NCBI RefSeq assembly: GCF_004827385.1
Contig: NZ_SRXN01000001.1
Location: forward strand, 434,001 to 498,000
Length of the DNA: 64,000 bases
Direction of reading: 5' to 3'
Source of the DNA: Ensifer sp. MPMI2T
Lineage (GTDB): Bacteria > Pseudomonadota > Alphaproteobacteria > Rhizobiales > Rhizobiaceae
The position numbers and the translations under genes were made by a program. The notes beneath the pieces are model-generated. The model was not told the DNA's origin and made no database searches. It saw only the letters and a list, made by a program, of their open reading frames with translations. This document shows positions 13,400-23,962 of this stretch, piece after piece. Position 1 is the first letter of the stretch. Each line of letters starts with the position of its first letter.

Positions 13400-13711
13400 A
13401 TGCAAAAGATTCGCAAAGGCGACAAGGTTGTCGTTCTCACCGGTAAGGACAAGGGCCGTACCGGCGAAGTAATCCAGGTCATGCCGAAGGAAGACCGGGC
13501 TGTCGTGCGTGGCGTCAACATGGTGAAGCGTCACCAGCGCCAGACCCAGAGCCAGGAAGCGGGCATCATCAACAAGGAAGCCCCGATCCATCTTTCGAAC
13601 ATCGCGGTCGCCGATCCCAAGGACGGCAAGCCGACCCGCGTCGGCTTCAAGATCGAAGGTGACAAGAAGGTCCGCGTGGCCAAGCGTTCGGGAGTAGTGA
13701 TCGATGGCTAA
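13400..13711 (+). CDS. rplX: 50S ribosomal protein L24
   Basis: L24 is an assembly initiator of the 50S subunit. The 103-residue protein has the KOW motif near its start ([20 protein letters not shown]). Its last eight bases overlap the rplE start, which suggests coupled translation. Length is normal. Confidence 0.97.
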   Translation: MQKIRKGDKVVVLTGKDKGRTGEVIQVMPKEDRAVVRGVNMVKRHQRQTQSQEAGIINKEAPIHLSNIAVADPKDGKPTRVGFKIEGDKKVRVAKRSGVVIDG

Positions 13712-14261
13712 GACCGCTTATGAGCCGCGGCTCAAGAAGGAATATGTAGAGCGCATCCGCAAGGCGATGCAGGAGAAGTTCTCCTACGCCAACGAAATGC
13801 AGATCCCGCGCCTCGACAAGATCGTCATCAACATGGGTGTTGGCGAAGCGACCGGCGATTCCAAGAAGCCGACCGTTGCTGCTGCCGACCTCGCTGCGAT
13901 TGCTGGCCAGAAGCCGGTGATCACCCGCGCTCGCAACTCCATCGCTGGCTTCAAGGTCCGCGAAGGCATGCCGATTGGCGCCAAGGTTACCCTGCGCGGC
14001 GTTCGGATGTACGAGTTCCTGGATCGTCTCGTGAACATTGCTCTTCCGCGTGTTCGTGACTTCCGTGGCCTCAATCCGAAGTCCTTCGATGGTCGTGGCA
14101 ACTTCGCCATGGGCATCAAGGAGCACATTGTGTTCCCTGAGATCAACTACGACAAGGTTGATCAGATGTGGGGCATGGACATCATCGTTTGCACGACGGC
14201 AACTAACGACGACGAAGCTCGCGCTCTGCTTACAGAGTTCAACTTCCCGTTCCGTCAGTAA
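13704..14261 (+). CDS. rplE: 50S ribosomal protein L5
   Basis: L5 binds 5S rRNA and contacts the P-site tRNA. The 185-residue protein has the [15 protein letters not shown] segment and the [20 protein letters not shown] motif. It overlaps rplX by eight bases. rpsN follows after 34 bases. Confidence 0.98.
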   Translation: MAKTAYEPRLKKEYVERIRKAMQEKFSYANEMQIPRLDKIVINMGVGEATGDSKKPTVAAADLAAIAGQKPVITRARNSIAGFKVREGMPIGAKVTLRGVRMYEFLDRLVNIALPRVRDFRGLNPKSFDGRGNFAMGIKEHIVFPEINYDKVDQMWGMDIIVCTTATNDDEARALLTEFNFPFRQ

Positions 14262-14295
14262 TCCGTAACGACAAGCGTAAAGAAGGATAACTGTT

Positions 14296-14601
14296 ATGGC
14301 GAAAACGAGCGCAGTTGAAAAGAACAAGCGCCGCCGCAAACTGGTTGCCGGTCAAGCCGCTAAGCGTGCGGCCCTGAAGGCAATCATCATGAACCAGTCT
14401 CTGCCGATCGAAGAGCGGTTCAAGGCAACCCTCAAGCTGGCAGAACTGCCGCGTGATGGCTCCAAGACCCGCATCCGCAACCGCTGCGAAGTGACCGGCC
14501 GTCCGCGCGCCTACTATCGCAAACTTCGTATGTCGCGTATTGCGCTTCGCGAACTGGGCAACCTCGGCAAGGTGCCGGGTGTGGTCAAGTCGAGCTGGTA
14601 A
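14296..14601 (+). CDS. rpsN: 30S ribosomal protein S14 (zinc-free type)
   Basis: S14 is a late-assembly protein of the 30S head. The 101-residue protein is the long form without the paired CxxC zinc motif; only one cysteine is seen, in [17 protein letters not shown]. This is the usual proteobacterial form. AGAAGGATAACTGTT precedes the ATG. It lies between rplE and rpsH. Confidence 0.97.
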   Translation: MAKTSAVEKNKRRRKLVAGQAAKRAALKAIIMNQSLPIEERFKATLKLAELPRDGSKTRIRNRCEVTGRPRAYYRKLRMSRIALRELGNLGKVPGVVKSSW

Positions 14602-14613
14602 GGAGACGGGCAC

Positions 14614-15012
14614 ATGGCAATGACTGATCCCTTGGGCGATATGCTCACCCGTATCCGCAACGGCGCTGCGCGCCGCAAGTCCAGCGTTTCGACGCCGGCT
14701 TCCAAGCTCCGCGCACGCGTTCTGGATGTGCTTCAGGCTGAAGGCTACATCCGCGGATACTCCGAAGTCGAATTCGGCAACGGCAAGTCCGAGCTGAACA
14801 TCGAACTGAAATACTACGAAGGTTCGTCCGTGATCCGCGAGATCGCGCGCGTCTCCAAGCCGGGCCGCCGAGTTTATGTCTCGGTCAAGTCCATTCCGCA
14901 GGTCGCGAACGGCCTCGGTATCACCATCCTTTCGACCCCGAAGGGCGTGATGGCCGATCATCAGGCACGCGAACAGAATGTTGGTGGTGAGGTTCTTTGC
15001 TCGGTCTTCTAA
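14614..15012 (+). CDS. rpsH: 30S ribosomal protein S8
   Basis: S8 is a primary 16S rRNA-binding protein and in other bacteria the repressor of the spc operon. The 132-residue protein starts [21 protein letters not shown] and ends with GGEVLCSVF, both conserved. AAGGAGACGGGCAC lies upstream. rplF follows after 40 bases. Confidence 0.98.
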   Translation: MAMTDPLGDMLTRIRNGAARRKSSVSTPASKLRARVLDVLQAEGYIRGYSEVEFGNGKSELNIELKYYEGSSVIREIARVSKPGRRVYVSVKSIPQVANGLGITILSTPKGVMADHQAREQNVGGEVLCSVF

Positions 15013-15052
15013 GGCCGGGCAGGATCTCCATAGCGAACAGACAGGTATAAAA

Positions 15053-15586
15053 ATGTCTCGTATCGGTAAGAAACCCGTTCAAGTTCCGGCAGGCGTCACG
15101 GCTAGCGTTGATGGCCAGAAGGTAACGGCGAAGGGTCCGAAGGGCGAACTGTTCTTCGTCGCAAACGACGAAGTCTCGGTGAAGCTCGAAAACAATGCGG
15201 TTGTCGTTCAGCCGCTCAATGAGAGCAAGGATGCTCGTTCGAAGTGGGGCATGTCCCGCACGATGATCGAGAACATCTTCAAGGGCGTGAAGGACGGCTA
15301 CGAGCGCAAGCTCGAGATCAACGGCGTCGGTTACCGCGCATCGATGCAGGGCAAGAACCTGCAGCTGGCGCTCGGCTTCAGCCACGACGTGGTCTACCAG
15401 ACTCCGGAAGGCATCACGATCGCTGTGCCGAAGCCGACGGAAATCGTCGTCACCGGCATCAACAAGCAGCAGGTCGGCCAGGTTGCCGCGGAAATCCGCG
15501 AATACCGTGGCCCCGAGCCCTATAAGGGCAAGGGCGTCAAGTATGCCGAAGAGCGGATCGTCCGCAAAGAAGGCAAGAAGAAGTAA
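15053..15586 (+). CDS. rplF: 50S ribosomal protein L6
   Basis: L6 lies near the factor-binding site of the 50S subunit. The ATG at 15053 gives the standard [15 protein letters not shown] start; an upstream in-frame start at 14978 lies inside rpsH and was rejected. The 177-residue protein has two similar domains and the [15 protein letters not shown] motif near its end. rplR follows after 12 bases. Confidence 0.97.
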   Translation: MSRIGKKPVQVPAGVTASVDGQKVTAKGPKGELFFVANDEVSVKLENNAVVVQPLNESKDARSKWGMSRTMIENIFKGVKDGYERKLEINGVGYRASMQGKNLQLALGFSHDVVYQTPEGITIAVPKPTEIVVTGINKQQVGQVAAEIREYRGPEPYKGKGVKYAEERIVRKEGKKK

Positions 15587-15598
15587 GGATCACGCGAA

Positions 15599-15961
15599 AT
15601 GGCTAGCAGGAAAGATACTCTTGTGCGTCGCGCCAGCCGCGTGCGCCGTCAAATCAAGGCGGTCGCCAATGGCCGCCCGCGCCTGTCGGTTCATCGCTCG
15701 TCGAAGAACATCTATGCGCAGATCATCGATGACGTTGCCGGCAAGACGCTTGCTTCCGCATCGACCCTCGACACGGATCTGCGGTCTTCGCTGAAGACCG
15801 GCGCTGATACCGCAGCCGCTACGGCTGTCGGCAAGCTCCTTGCGGAGCGCGCTTCCAAGGCGGGCGTCAAGGACGTTGTCTTTGACCGTGGCGCCTTCAT
15901 CTACCACGGCCGCATCAAGGCGCTGGCCGAGGCAGCTCGCGAAGGCGGCCTGAACTTCTAA
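15599..15961 (+). CDS. rplR: 50S ribosomal protein L18
   Basis: L18 binds 5S rRNA with L5. The 120-residue protein has [20 protein letters not shown] near residue 25 and the C-terminal [37 protein letters not shown] precedes the ATG. A 133-base gap with two hairpins separates it from rpsE, longer than usual within this operon. Confidence 0.97.
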   Translation: MASRKDTLVRRASRVRRQIKAVANGRPRLSVHRSSKNIYAQIIDDVAGKTLASASTLDTDLRSSLKTGADTAAATAVGKLLAERASKAGVKDVVFDRGAFIYHGRIKALAEAAREGGLNF

Positions 15962-15968
15962 TGTTCAC

Positions 15969-15992
15969 CGCCCGAGCCGCAACGCTCGGGCG
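15969..15992 (+). other. Perfect hairpin after rplR
   Basis: CGCCCGAG-ccgcaacg-CTCGGGCG is an exact eight-bp inverted repeat, GC-rich and without a following T-tract. It starts eight bases past the rplR stop. Confidence 0.55.
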
Positions 15993-16014
15993 GCATCCGG
16001 CTTCGTAATACCCC

Positions 16015-16051
16015 GGCCGCTTCGATTTCGAAGGAAGTGAAGCGGCCTTTG
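16015..16051 (+). terminator. Terminator-like hairpin between rplR and rpsE
   Basis: GGCCGCTTC and GAAGCGGCC form a perfect nine-bp stem with a 15-base loop, followed by TTTGT. The T-tract is short, so it may be an attenuator or an RNA-processing site and not a full stop. Confidence 0.5.
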
Positions 16052-16094
16052 TCAATCTGCCGATTGCACCCGGAAAAGAAAAAGGAAGAGGACA

Positions 16095-16664
16095 ATGGCA
16101 CAAGAAAAAAGAGGTTCTCGCGAAGATCGCCAGAGCCGCGAAGAGCGCGACAGCGAATTTGTCGATAAGCTCGTCGCTATCAACCGCGTCGCCAAGGTGG
16201 TGAAGGGCGGTCGTCGTTTCGGTTTCGCCGCTCTCGTCGTCGTTGGCGACCAGAAGGGCCGCGTTGGTTTCGGCCATGGCAAGGCACGTGAAGTGCCGGA
16301 AGCCATCCGCAAGGCAACGGAAGCCGCCAAGCGTGACCTGATCTTCGTCCCGCTGCGTGGTGGCCGTACTCTGCATCATGACGTTCATGGCCGTCACGGC
16401 GCCGGAAAGGTGCTGCTGCGTTCGGCCAAGGCCGGTACCGGTATCATCGCCGGTGGTCCGATGCGCGCCGTCTTTGAGACGCTCGGCGTTCACGACGTCG
16501 TCGCCAAGTCAACCGGTTCGTCGAACCCCTATAACATGGTTCGCGCAACATTCGACGCGCTCAAGAACCAGATGCACCCGAAGGACATCGCGGCGCAGCG
16601 CGGCATGAAGTACGCCACGCTCCAGGCTCGTCGCGCCTCCGCCGGCGTTGCTTCCGAAGAATAA
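16095..16664 (+). CDS. rpsE: 30S ribosomal protein S5
   Basis: S5 acts in decoding accuracy and mRNA unwinding. The 189-residue protein begins with a hydrophilic stretch rich in R, E and D (residues 1 to 22) and continues into the [25 protein letters not shown] core. AAAGGAAGAGGACA lies upstream. rpmD follows after 12 bases. Confidence 0.97.
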   Translation: MAQEKRGSREDRQSREERDSEFVDKLVAINRVAKVVKGGRRFGFAALVVVGDQKGRVGFGHGKAREVPEAIRKATEAAKRDLIFVPLRGGRTLHHDVHGRHGAGKVLLRSAKAGTGIIAGGPMRAVFETLGVHDVVAKSTGSSNPYNMVRATFDALKNQMHPKDIAAQRGMKYATLQARRASAGVASEE

Positions 16665-16676
16665 GGGAGCTGACAG

Positions 16677-16880
16677 ATGGCTAAGAAAGAAGTTGCCAAG
16701 AAGACGGTTACCGTCGAGCAGATTGGTAGCCCCATTCGCCGTCCGGCCGTGCAGCGTCAGACGCTCATCGGCCTGGGCCTCAACAAGATGCACCGGGTTC
16801 GCACGCTGGAAGACACTCCGGCCGTTCGCGGCATGATCCGGGCCGTCCAGCACCTCGTTCGCGTCGTCGACGAGAAGTGA
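16677..16880 (+). CDS. rpmD: 50S ribosomal protein L30
   Basis: L30 is a small non-essential protein of the 50S subunit. The 67-residue protein has the [25 protein letters not shown] core with a lysine-rich N-terminus. AAGGGAGCTGACAG precedes the ATG. It lies between rpsE and rplO, as usual. Confidence 0.97.
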   Translation: MAKKEVAKKTVTVEQIGSPIRRPAVQRQTLIGLGLNKMHRVRTLEDTPAVRGMIRAVQHLVRVVDEK

Positions 16881-16893
16881 GGGGGATCCAGAA

Positions 16894-17364
16894 ATGAAAC
16901 TGAATGAAATCAAGGACAACGAAGGCTCGACCAAGAACCGCAAGCGTCTTGGTCGTGGTATCGGTTCCGGCTCTGGCAAGACCGCCGGCCGCGGTGTGAA
17001 GGGCCAGAAGGCACGTTCGGGCGTTTCCATCAACGGCTTCGAAGGCGGCCAGATGCCGATCTACCGTCGCCTGCCGAAGCGCGGCTTCAACAACATCTTC
17101 GCTTCGGAGTTCGTTGTCGTGTCGCTCGGCCGTATCCAGGCTGCCGTCGATGCCAAGAAGCTCGACGCTTCGAAGACTGTCGATGCTGATGCACTCAAGG
17201 CTGCCGGCGTCATCCGCCGCGCCAAGGACGGCGTCCGCGTTCTCGCCGATGGCGAACTGAAGGCCAAGATCTCGCTCGAAGTCGCCGGCGCGTCCAAGTC
17301 GGCGATCGAGAAGATCGAAAAGGCCGGCGGTTCGGTCAAGCTGCTTGCAGCAGCCGCAGAATAA
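16894..17364 (+). CDS. rplO: 50S ribosomal protein L15
   Basis: L15 is a late-assembly protein of the 50S subunit. The 156-residue protein has the glycine- and arginine-rich N-terminal part ([17 protein letters not shown]) and the [16 protein letters not shown] motif. It ends 234 bases before secY, and a terminator-like hairpin lies in that gap. Confidence 0.97.
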   Translation: MKLNEIKDNEGSTKNRKRLGRGIGSGSGKTAGRGVKGQKARSGVSINGFEGGQMPIYRRLPKRGFNNIFASEFVVVSLGRIQAAVDAKKLDASKTVDADALKAAGVIRRAKDGVRVLADGELKAKISLEVAGASKSAIEKIEKAGGSVKLLAAAAE

Positions 17365-17376
17365 TGTGACTGATGA

Positions 17377-17408
17377 ACCGCTCGGGGTGCTTCACTCCGG
17401 GCGGTTTT
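17377..17408 (+). terminator. Terminator-like hairpin between rplO and secY
   Basis: ACCGCTCGG and CCGGGCGGT pair over nine bases (one G-T) with a short loop and run into TTTTG. It suggests that secY-adk is at least partly transcribed on its own. Confidence 0.65.
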
Positions 17409-17598
17409 GCTCCCATATGTGAGCCTCACGTTCGAGGCGGCGAATCGCTCGCTGGATCGGACATAACGGAAACCACGGTGAGGCATCCGATTGCAGCGAC
17501 AATCGCCTCGCGTCCGGTTTTCAAGAACGAAGACTTTCTCTTTCCGGAACTGACCGGGTTTTCCCGCTGATTCCGAAATTTGGTACGCGGAGAATCGC

Positions 17599-18939
17599 AT
17601 GGCTTCTGCAGCGGAACAGCTTGCCTCGAACCTGAATTTTTCAACTTTCGCCAAGGCGGAGGATCTGAAAAAGCGTCTTTGGTTCACCCTTGGCGCGCTT
17701 CTGGTTTACCGTCTCGGCACCTATATCCCGTTGCCCGGCCTCAATCCGGAAGCGTTTGCGCAGGCCTTCCAGGGCCAGAGCGGCGGCATTCTCGGCCTCT
17801 TCAACATGTTCTCGGGTGGTGCGGTTGAGCGCATGGCGATCTTCGCGCTCGGCATCATGCCCTACATTTCCGCTTCGATCATCGTGCAGCTCATGACTTC
17901 GGTCGTGCCGGCGCTCGAGCAGTTGAAGAAGGAAGGCGAGCAGGGTCGCAAGATCATCAACCAGTATACCCGCTACGGCACGGTGCTCCTCGGCGCGATG
18001 CAGGCTTACGGCATCGCCATCGGCCTTGAGAGCGGCAGTGGCCTAGTGGGCGATCCGGGCTGGTTCTTCCGCATCTCCACCGTGATTTCGCTTCTCGGCG
18101 GTACGATGTTCCTGATGTGGCTCGGCGAGCAGATTACGTCGCGCGGCATCGGCAACGGCATCTCGCTGATCATCTTTGCCGGCATTGTTGCGGCGCTGCC
18201 ATCGGCGCTTGCCGGTACGCTCGAACTCGGCCGCACAGGCGCGCTTTCGACGCCGCTCATTCTCGCGATCATCGTCATGGTCGTGGCTGTGATCGCACTG
18301 ATCGTGTTCGTCGAGCGCGCGCAGCGCCGGCTGCTGATCCAGTACCCGAAGCGCCAGGTGGGCAACCGGATGTTCCAGGGCGATACGTCGCACCTGCCGC
18401 TGAAGCTCAACACCTCGGGCGTGATCCCGGCGATCTTCGCGTCCTCGCTGCTGCTCTTGCCGGCGACGCTGGCTGGTTTTGCCAACACTGCGACGTTGCC
18501 CGGCTGGGCGACGGCGATCGTCAGCGCGCTCAGTCACGGCCAGCCGCTCTACATGTTGTTCTACGGCGGCATGATTGCTTTCTTCGCCTTCTTCTACACC
18601 GCGATCGTGTTCAATCCGAAGGACACTGCCGACAATCTGAAGAAGCACGGCGGGTTTATTCCGGGCATTCGCCCGGGCGAACGGACAGCCGAATACATCG
18701 ACTTCGTGCTGACGCGTATCACTGTGATCGGCGCGATCTACCTGATCTTCGTATGCATCCTGCCCGAAATCCTCATCTCGCAGACCGGCGTGCCGTTCTA
18801 CCTTGGTGGTACGTCGCTTTTGATTGTTGTCAGCGTGACCCTTGATACGGTAGCACAGATCCAGGGTCACCTCATTGCTCAGCAATATGAGGGGCTGATC
18901 AAGAAGTCGAAGCTGCGCGGAGGAAAGAGGGGACGATGA
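17599..18939 (+). CDS. secY: Protein translocase subunit SecY
   Basis: SecY is the channel of the Sec system in the inner membrane. The 446-residue protein has the expected ten hydrophobic segments, a plug region near [21 protein letters not shown], and the [21 protein letters not shown] cytoplasmic loop. The ATG is preceded by GCGGAGAATCGC. It overlaps adk by four bases (ATGA). Confidence 0.97.
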   Translation: MASAAEQLASNLNFSTFAKAEDLKKRLWFTLGALLVYRLGTYIPLPGLNPEAFAQAFQGQSGGILGLFNMFSGGAVERMAIFALGIMPYISASIIVQLMTSVVPALEQLKKEGEQGRKIINQYTRYGTVLLGAMQAYGIAIGLESGSGLVGDPGWFFRISTVISLLGGTMFLMWLGEQITSRGIGNGISLIIFAGIVAALPSALAGTLELGRTGALSTPLILAIIVMVVAVIALIVFVERAQRRLLIQYPKRQVGNRMFQGDTSHLPLKLNTSGVIPAIFASSLLLLPATLAGFANTATLPGWATAIVSALSHGQPLYMLFYGGMIAFFAFFYTAIVFNPKDTADNLKKHGGFIPGIRPGERTAEYIDFVLTRITVIGAIYLIFVCILPEILISQTGVPFYLGGTSLLIVVSVTLDTVAQIQGHLIAQQYEGLIKKSKLRGGKRGR

Positions 18940-19514
18940 GACTGATTTTTTTGGGCCCGCCGGGCGCTGGCAAGGGTACACAGGCCAAGCTCCTGACAGA
19001 GAGATACGGCATTCCGCAGCTTTCCACAGGCGACATGCTGCGGGCGGCCGTGGCTCAGGCGACCGAAGTGGGTAAGCGAGCGAAGGCCGTCATGGATGCC
19101 GGCCAGCTCGTGTCCGACGAGATCGTCAATGAAATCGTCTCTGACCGTATCGACGCGCCGGACTGCGCCAAGGGGTTTATCCTCGACGGTTATCCGCGCA
19201 CCGTGCCGCAAGCCAAGGCGCTTGACCGGATGCTGGAAGAGAAGGGCCTGAAGCTCGATGCCGTCATCGAGCTCAAAGTTGACGAGGCCGCTCTTGTGCG
19301 GCGAATGGAGAATCGCGTAGCGGAAACCATCGCCGCCGGCGGTTCGGTTCGCTCCGACGATAATCCGGAAGCCTTCAAGCGTCGCTTGACGGAATATCGC
19401 GAGAAGACGGCTCCGTTGTCGGAATACTATGCCGGTACCGGTCAATTGAAGGCTGTGGACGGCATGGCGGACGTGGACACAGTCACCGCCGAAATCGAGA
19501 AGATTCTGGCATAG
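18936..19514 (+). CDS. adk: Adenylate kinase (short-lid type)
   Basis: The enzyme interconverts ATP plus AMP and two ADP. The 192-residue protein has the P-loop [14 protein letters not shown] at residues 7 to 20 and the [10 protein letters not shown] motif. Between RMENRV and FKRRL the lid is short and has no zinc cysteines, so this is the short form known from alphaproteobacteria. Its start overlaps secY by four bases, which suggests coupled translation. Confidence 0.97.
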   Translation: MRLIFLGPPGAGKGTQAKLLTERYGIPQLSTGDMLRAAVAQATEVGKRAKAVMDAGQLVSDEIVNEIVSDRIDAPDCAKGFILDGYPRTVPQAKALDRMLEEKGLKLDAVIELKVDEAALVRRMENRVAETIAAGGSVRSDDNPEAFKRRLTEYREKTAPLSEYYAGTGQLKAVDGMADVDTVTAEIEKILA

Positions 19515-19747
19515 ACAATCGTCTTTGCCAAAATGGAACCACCGGGGGAGTTGACTTTTCCGGCCGATTCCTCCAAAGACAGCGTCAACTCGCGACATGA
19601 GAAGCGATCGGCGCGGTCTTCAAAGCAATGAAGTCCGGGTACGGTCGTTTTTGACGTGTCTCGAACCTCAATTAACGTGCGGCTCTTCAAGGTCGCGTAA
19701 CGAAGCACCTATTGCCGGATGGCAACTGGAACGCAAGGAGAATAGAC

Positions 19748-20116
19748 GTGGCACGTATCGCTGGCGTCAACATCCCGACGGCAAAGCGCGTCGTCATCGC
19801 GCTGACCTACATTCACGGGATCGGCCCGAAATTCGCGCAGGAAATCATCGAAAAGGTCGGCATCCCGTCTGACCGTCGCGTACACCAGCTGACGGACGCT
19901 GAAGTTCTTCAGATCCGCGAAACGATCGACCGCGATTACCAGGTCGAAGGTGATCTGCGTCGCGAAACCGCGATGAACATTAAGCGCCTGATGGACCTCG
20001 GCTGCTACCGTGGTCTTCGCCATCGTCGCGGTCTGCCGGTGCGCGGCCAGCGCACGCACACCAATGCCCGCACCCGCAAGGGTCCGGCAAAGGCGATCGC
20101 CGGCAAGAAGAAGTAA
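19748..20116 (+). CDS. rpsM: 30S ribosomal protein S13 (GTG start)
   Basis: S13 contacts the P-site tRNA and forms intersubunit bridges. The start is a GTG at 19748, seven bases past AAGGAG at 19735-19740, and it gives the conserved [14 protein letters not shown]. An upstream TTG at 19712 was rejected. The 122-residue protein has the [24 protein letters not shown] motif. A 233-base gap before it probably holds a promoter. Confidence 0.95.
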   Translation: MARIAGVNIPTAKRVVIALTYIHGIGPKFAQEIIEKVGIPSDRRVHQLTDAEVLQIRETIDRDYQVEGDLRRETAMNIKRLMDLGCYRGLRHRRGLPVRGQRTHTNARTRKGPAKAIAGKKK

Positions 20117-20136
20117 TTTCCCGAAAAGGGAAGGCG

Positions 20137-20167
20137 GGAGGCTGGCGTCGAGCGCCGGCCTCCTTTT
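20137..20167 (+). terminator. Terminator-like hairpin between rpsM and rpsK
   Basis: GGAGGCTGGCG-tcgag-CGCCGGCCTCC forms an 11-bp stem with one T-G wobble, followed by TTTTGCAG. It is one of the strongest hairpins in the ribosomal array, yet it stands inside the alpha operon. Confidence 0.75.
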
Positions 20168-20343
20168 GCAGTTTGGGAAGGCGATTTCGCCTGACCGTCG
20201 CGAGCCGGAATCGGGTATCGCGAAAATCTCCGTCGGGCCGGCTGGCTCGGCAAGAAGTGAAATGCAGGGCAGGGGACGAATAATCCTTTTCCCGGTGGAG
20301 CCGCTGGAATTACGGCGGTGCAGAGATCTAAGAAAGGGATCCA

Positions 20344-20733
20344 ATGGCCAAGGAAGCCACCCGCGTTCGCCGTCGCGAGCGCAAGAACATCACGTCTGGC
20401 GTCGCACACGTCAATTCGTCGTTCAACAACACGATGATCACCATCACCGACGCGCAGGGCAATGCAATAGCCTGGTCGTCCGCCGGTGCAAAGGGATTCA
20501 AGGGTTCGCGTAAGTCGACCCCGTTCGCCGCTCAGATCGCCGCTGAAGACTGCGCCAAGAAGGCCCAGGAACACGGCATGAAGTCGCTGGAAGTGGAAGT
20601 TTGCGGTCCGGGTTCGGGTCGTGAATCCGCACTTCGCGCGCTGCAGGCTGCGGGCTTCATGATCACCTCGATCCGCGATGTGACCCCGATCCCGCACAAC
20701 GGCTGCCGCCCGCGCAAGAAGCGCCGCGTCTGA
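20344..20733 (+). CDS. rpsK: 30S ribosomal protein S11
   Basis: S11 lies on the 30S platform by the E site. The 129-residue protein has [23 protein letters not shown] and ends with [13 protein letters not shown], both conserved. AAGAAAGGGATCCA precedes the ATG. It is separated from rpsM by 227 bases, unusually far for these partners. Confidence 0.98.
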
Positions 20734-20836
20734 TCATATGCATTCAACATCCCGGTGAGAGCGTTCAGGCGCTCTCCCGGTCTTCGGGGCTCGGTTGTCA
20801 CGATTGGATGGTGGCAACGAACGGAAGGCAGAAAAC

Positions 20837-21847
20837 ATGATCCAGAAAAATTGGCAGGAATTGATCAAGCCGAACAAGGTGGAGTTCGCCTCCTCCGGCC
20901 GCACCAAGGCAACGCTGGTCGCGGAACCGCTCGAACGCGGCTTTGGTCTGACGCTCGGCAACGCGCTTCGCCGCGTGCTTCTGTCGTCGCTGCGCGGTGC
21001 TGCCGTCACCGCAGTGCAGATCGACGGCGTGCTGCACGAGTTCTCCTCTATCCCGGGCGTCCGGGAAGACGTGACCGACATCGTGCTCAACATCAAGGAA
21101 ATCGCCATCAAGATGGATGGCGACGACGCAAAGCGCATGGTCGTGCGCAAGCAGGGCCCGGGCGTTGTGACGGCCGGTGACATCCAGACGGTTGGCGACA
21201 TCGAAATCCTCAACCCGAATCATGTGATCTGCACGCTCGACGAGGGCGCCGAGATCCGCATGGAGTTCACCGTCAACAACGGCAAGGGTTACGTGCCGGC
21301 TGACCGCAACCGCTCGGAAGATGCGCCGATCGGCCTCATCCCGGTCGACAGCCTGTACTCGCCGGTCAAGAAGGTCTCCTACAAGGTGGAAAACACCCGT
21401 GAGGGCCAGGTTCTCGACTATGACAAGCTGACGATGTCCATCGAAACCGATGGCTCTGTTACCGGCGAAGATGCGATCGCGTTTGCGGCCCGCATCCTTC
21501 AGGACCAGCTGTCGGTCTTCGTCAACTTCGAAGAGCCGCACAAGGAAGCAGAGGAAGAGGCAGTCACCGAACTCGCCTTCAACCCGGCGCTTCTCAAGAA
21601 GGTCGACGAACTGGAGCTTTCCGTCCGTTCGGCCAACTGCCTGAAGAACGACAACATCGTCTATATCGGCGACCTCATTCAGAAGACCGAAGCAGAAATG
21701 CTCCGCACGCCGAATTTTGGTCGCAAGTCGCTCAACGAGATCAAGGAAGTTCTCGCTTCCATGGGCCTGCACCTCGGCATGGAAGTGCCGTCCTGGCCGC
21801 CCGAGAACATCGAAGATCTCGCCAAGCGGTACGAAGACCAATACTAA
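20837..21847 (+). CDS. rpoA: DNA-directed RNA polymerase subunit alpha
   Basis: Alpha dimerises to start polymerase assembly and its C-terminal domain binds UP elements and activators. The ATG at 20837 gives [17 protein letters not shown], the usual start. The 336-residue protein has the N-terminal domain (to about residue 235) and an alpha-CTD with [19 protein letters not shown], including the DNA-contact arginine. It lies between rpsK and rplQ. Confidence 0.98.
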   Translation: MIQKNWQELIKPNKVEFASSGRTKATLVAEPLERGFGLTLGNALRRVLLSSLRGAAVTAVQIDGVLHEFSSIPGVREDVTDIVLNIKEIAIKMDGDDAKRMVVRKQGPGVVTAGDIQTVGDIEILNPNHVICTLDEGAEIRMEFTVNNGKGYVPADRNRSEDAPIGLIPVDSLYSPVKKVSYKVENTREGQVLDYDKLTMSIETDGSVTGEDAIAFAARILQDQLSVFVNFEEPHKEAEEEAVTELAFNPALLKKVDELELSVRSANCLKNDNIVYIGDLIQKTEAEMLRTPNFGRKSLNEIKEVLASMGLHLGMEVPSWPPENIEDLAKRYEDQY

Positions 21848-21891
21848 CCAATAGACTGCAGGCGGATGCCTGCAAGTAAAGGAGAATAGCC

Positions 21892-22317
21892 ATGCGCCAC
21901 GGTAAAGCCGGCCGCAAGCTGAATAGGACCGCCAGCCACCGCAAGGCGATGTTTGCCAACATGGCAGCTTCGCTGATCGAACACGAACAGATCGTCACGA
22001 CCCTGCCGAAGGCAAAGGAAATCCGTCCGATCGTTGAAAAGCTCGTTACGCTCGGTAAGCGCGGCGACCTGCATGCCCGCCGCCAGGCGATCTCGCAGAT
22101 CCGCGACGTTGCCGTCGTCTCGAAGCTTTTCGACACGATCGCGTCGCGTTATGCCACCCGCAACGGCGGCTACCTGCGCATCATGAAGGCCGGCTTCCGC
22201 CACGGCGACAACGCCGCTCTCGCTGTCATCGAATTCGTTGACCGCGATGTCGATGCTAAGGGTGCGAAGGACCGCGCTCGCGTTGCAGCCGAGGCTGAGG
22301 CAGCCGAAGCAGCCTGA
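21892..22317 (+). CDS. rplQ: 50S ribosomal protein L17
   Basis: L17 is an assembly protein near the tunnel exit. The 141-residue protein starts [20 protein letters not shown] and ends with an alanine- and glutamate-rich tail typical of this group. AAAGGAGAATAGCC precedes the ATG. It is the last gene of the ribosomal array. Confidence 0.98.
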   Translation: MRHGKAGRKLNRTASHRKAMFANMAASLIEHEQIVTTLPKAKEIRPIVEKLVTLGKRGDLHARRQAISQIRDVAVVSKLFDTIASRYATRNGGYLRIMKAGFRHGDNAALAVIEFVDRDVDAKGAKDRARVAAEAEAAEAA

Positions 22318-22346
22318 TCGCAAAAAGAAGCGACTGAAGAACTGAA

Positions 22347-22378
22347 GCGGCCGGGCGAGGATCACCCGGCCGCTTTTT
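22347..22378 (+). terminator. Terminator of the alpha operon
   Basis: GCGGCCGGG and CCCGGCCGC form a perfect nine-bp stem followed by TTTTTC. The stop codon of the convergent msrQ gene lies inside the hairpin loop, so the two transcripts overlap here. Confidence 0.9.
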
Positions 22379-23018
22379 CTGTTGCGGGACGTCCTGAAAC
22401 CACCTGCTGGCGCCTCCAGCGAAGGAAGCGCGTTCGGACGGCTCGCCAGCCAAGGAGCAGGGCGACGAGGCTGAGATAAAGCATCTGTTCCGGGCCCACG
22501 ACCTTGACCGCCATGGCGAAATGAAGCGCACCGGCCGCCGCGATCAGATAGACGAGCCGATGAAGTTTGTTCCATCGCTGCCCGAGCCGGCGGATCGACC
22601 AATTGTTCGATGTGATCGCAAGCGGAACCAGCATGGCGAGCGCGGCCATGCCGATGGTTATGAAGGGTCGGCGGGCTATGTCGGCGATGATCGGCTGGAT
22701 GCGCAGCGTCTGGTCCAGCACCATATAGGCCAGGAAGTGCATCAGCACGTAGTAGAAGGCGAGCAGGCCGAGGGCGCGGCGGTATCTCAGCCAGTTTATC
22801 CCAAAAAGGTCGCGGATCGGCGTGATCGTAAGCGTCGCGACGAGGAAGCGGAGGGCCCAAAGGCCAAGCAGGTGCTCGAACTCCTTTACGGCGTTGCCTG
22901 GCAGTTGTCCGGTTGCGCCAAGATAGAAGGCCGATATTGCCGGGCAGAGGCCGAGCGCATAGAGCACCCAGACAGAAGGGCCATGAAAGCGTTTCGGCAG
23001 GGTGGGGAGGGCTGTCAT
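22362..23018 (-). CDS. msrQ: Haem-binding membrane subunit MsrQ of the methionine sulfoxide reductase system
   Basis: MsrQ passes electrons from the respiratory chain to periplasmic MsrP. The start was set at the ATG giving MTALPTLPKRFHGPSVW, two bases past the msrP stop; a longer frame reading into msrP was rejected. The 218-residue protein has about six hydrophobic segments and conserved histidines (MHFLAYM, NKLHRLVYL, ALHFAM) that can hold haem. It forms an operon with msrP. Confidence 0.92.
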   Translation of the reverse strand: MTALPTLPKRFHGPSVWVLYALGLCPAISAFYLGATGQLPGNAVKEFEHLLGLWALRFLVATLTITPIRDLFGINWLRYRRALGLLAFYYVLMHFLAYMVLDQTLRIQPIIADIARRPFITIGMAALAMLVPLAITSNNWSIRRLGQRWNKLHRLVYLIAAAGALHFAMAVKVVGPEQMLYLSLVALLLGWRAVRTRFLRWRRQQVVSGRPATEKAAG

Positions 23019-23020
23019 CG

Positions 23021-23962
23021 TCAGAAATTCGCCTTCAGATCCATGCCGGCATAGAGACTGGCGACCTCGTCTCCGTAGCCGTTGAAGGGGAGCGTATCGC
23101 GTCGGTTGGCGCCGAAGAAGCCGCCTTCGCCGATGCGGTTCTCTGTGGCCTGGCTCCAGCGCGGGTGATCGACGGTCGGGTTCACATTGGCATAGAAGCC
23201 GTATTCGTTCGGAGCAGCGAGGTTCCAGGTGCAAGGCGGGGGCGTCTCGGTCAGCGAGATTCGCACGATCGATTTGATTCCCTTGAAGCCGTATTTCCAG
23301 GGCACCACCAACCGGATAGGCGCGCCATTCTGGTTCGGCAGCGTTTTTCCGTAGAGGCCAACCGAAAGGATCGCCAGTGGGTGCCGCGCCTCGTCCAGCC
23401 TCAGGCCTTCGCGATAGGGCCATTCCAGCGGCTGGAAATAGCCGGCCTGACCGGGCATTTCCTCCGGCCTCACCACGGTCTCGAAGGCGACATATTTGGC
23501 GCTGCCGAGCGGTTCGACCTTGTCGAGAAGGGCGGCCAGCGGAAAGCCGATCCACGGGATGACCATGGACCAGGCTTCGACGCAGCGCATACGATAGATC
23601 CGCTCTTCGAGCGGGAAGGTCAGAAGTTCCTCAAGCCCGAATTCCTTCGGTTTGCCGACCATGCCATCGACCTTTACCGTCCAGGGCGAAGGCTTGAAGG
23701 TTTCCGAATTGGAGGCGGGATCGCCTTTGCCCGTGCCGAATTCGTAGTAGTTGTTGTAGCTGGTCACATCTTCCTCGGGCGTCATGGCGTCATCGAGCTT
23801 ATAGGGGCTCGGTGATGCCTTGAGCGCGGCCGCACGTGCGGCCGTCGCTCCACCCAAAACCAGGCCGCCTGCCGCCGTCGCCAGAAATGTTCTTCGATTG
23901 AGGAAAAAGCGTTCGGGCGTGATCTCGGACGCAGCGATATGCGGCGGGCGGTAGGCGGTCAT
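23021..23962 (-). CDS. msrP: Protein-methionine-sulfoxide reductase catalytic subunit MsrP
   Basis: MsrP is a periplasmic molybdopterin enzyme that repairs oxidised methionines in envelope proteins. The 313-residue protein starts with a twin-arginine type leader ([17 protein letters not shown], residues 22 to 38) and has the RMRCVEAW segment with the expected molybdenum-ligand cysteine at residue 127. The ATG is preceded by GAGGAAGTTCC on its strand. It is divergent from the DegP-type gene, another envelope quality-control function. Confidence 0.93.
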   Translation of the reverse strand: MTAYRPPHIAASEITPERFFLNRRTFLATAAGGLVLGGATAARAAALKASPSPYKLDDAMTPEEDVTSYNNYYEFGTGKGDPASNSETFKPSPWTVKVDGMVGKPKEFGLEELLTFPLEERIYRMRCVEAWSMVIPWIGFPLAALLDKVEPLGSAKYVAFETVVRPEEMPGQAGYFQPLEWPYREGLRLDEARHPLAILSVGLYGKTLPNQNGAPIRLVVPWKYGFKGIKSIVRISLTETPPPCTWNLAAPNEYGFYANVNPTVDHPRWSQATENRIGEGGFFGANRRDTLPFNGYGDEVASLYAGMDLKANF

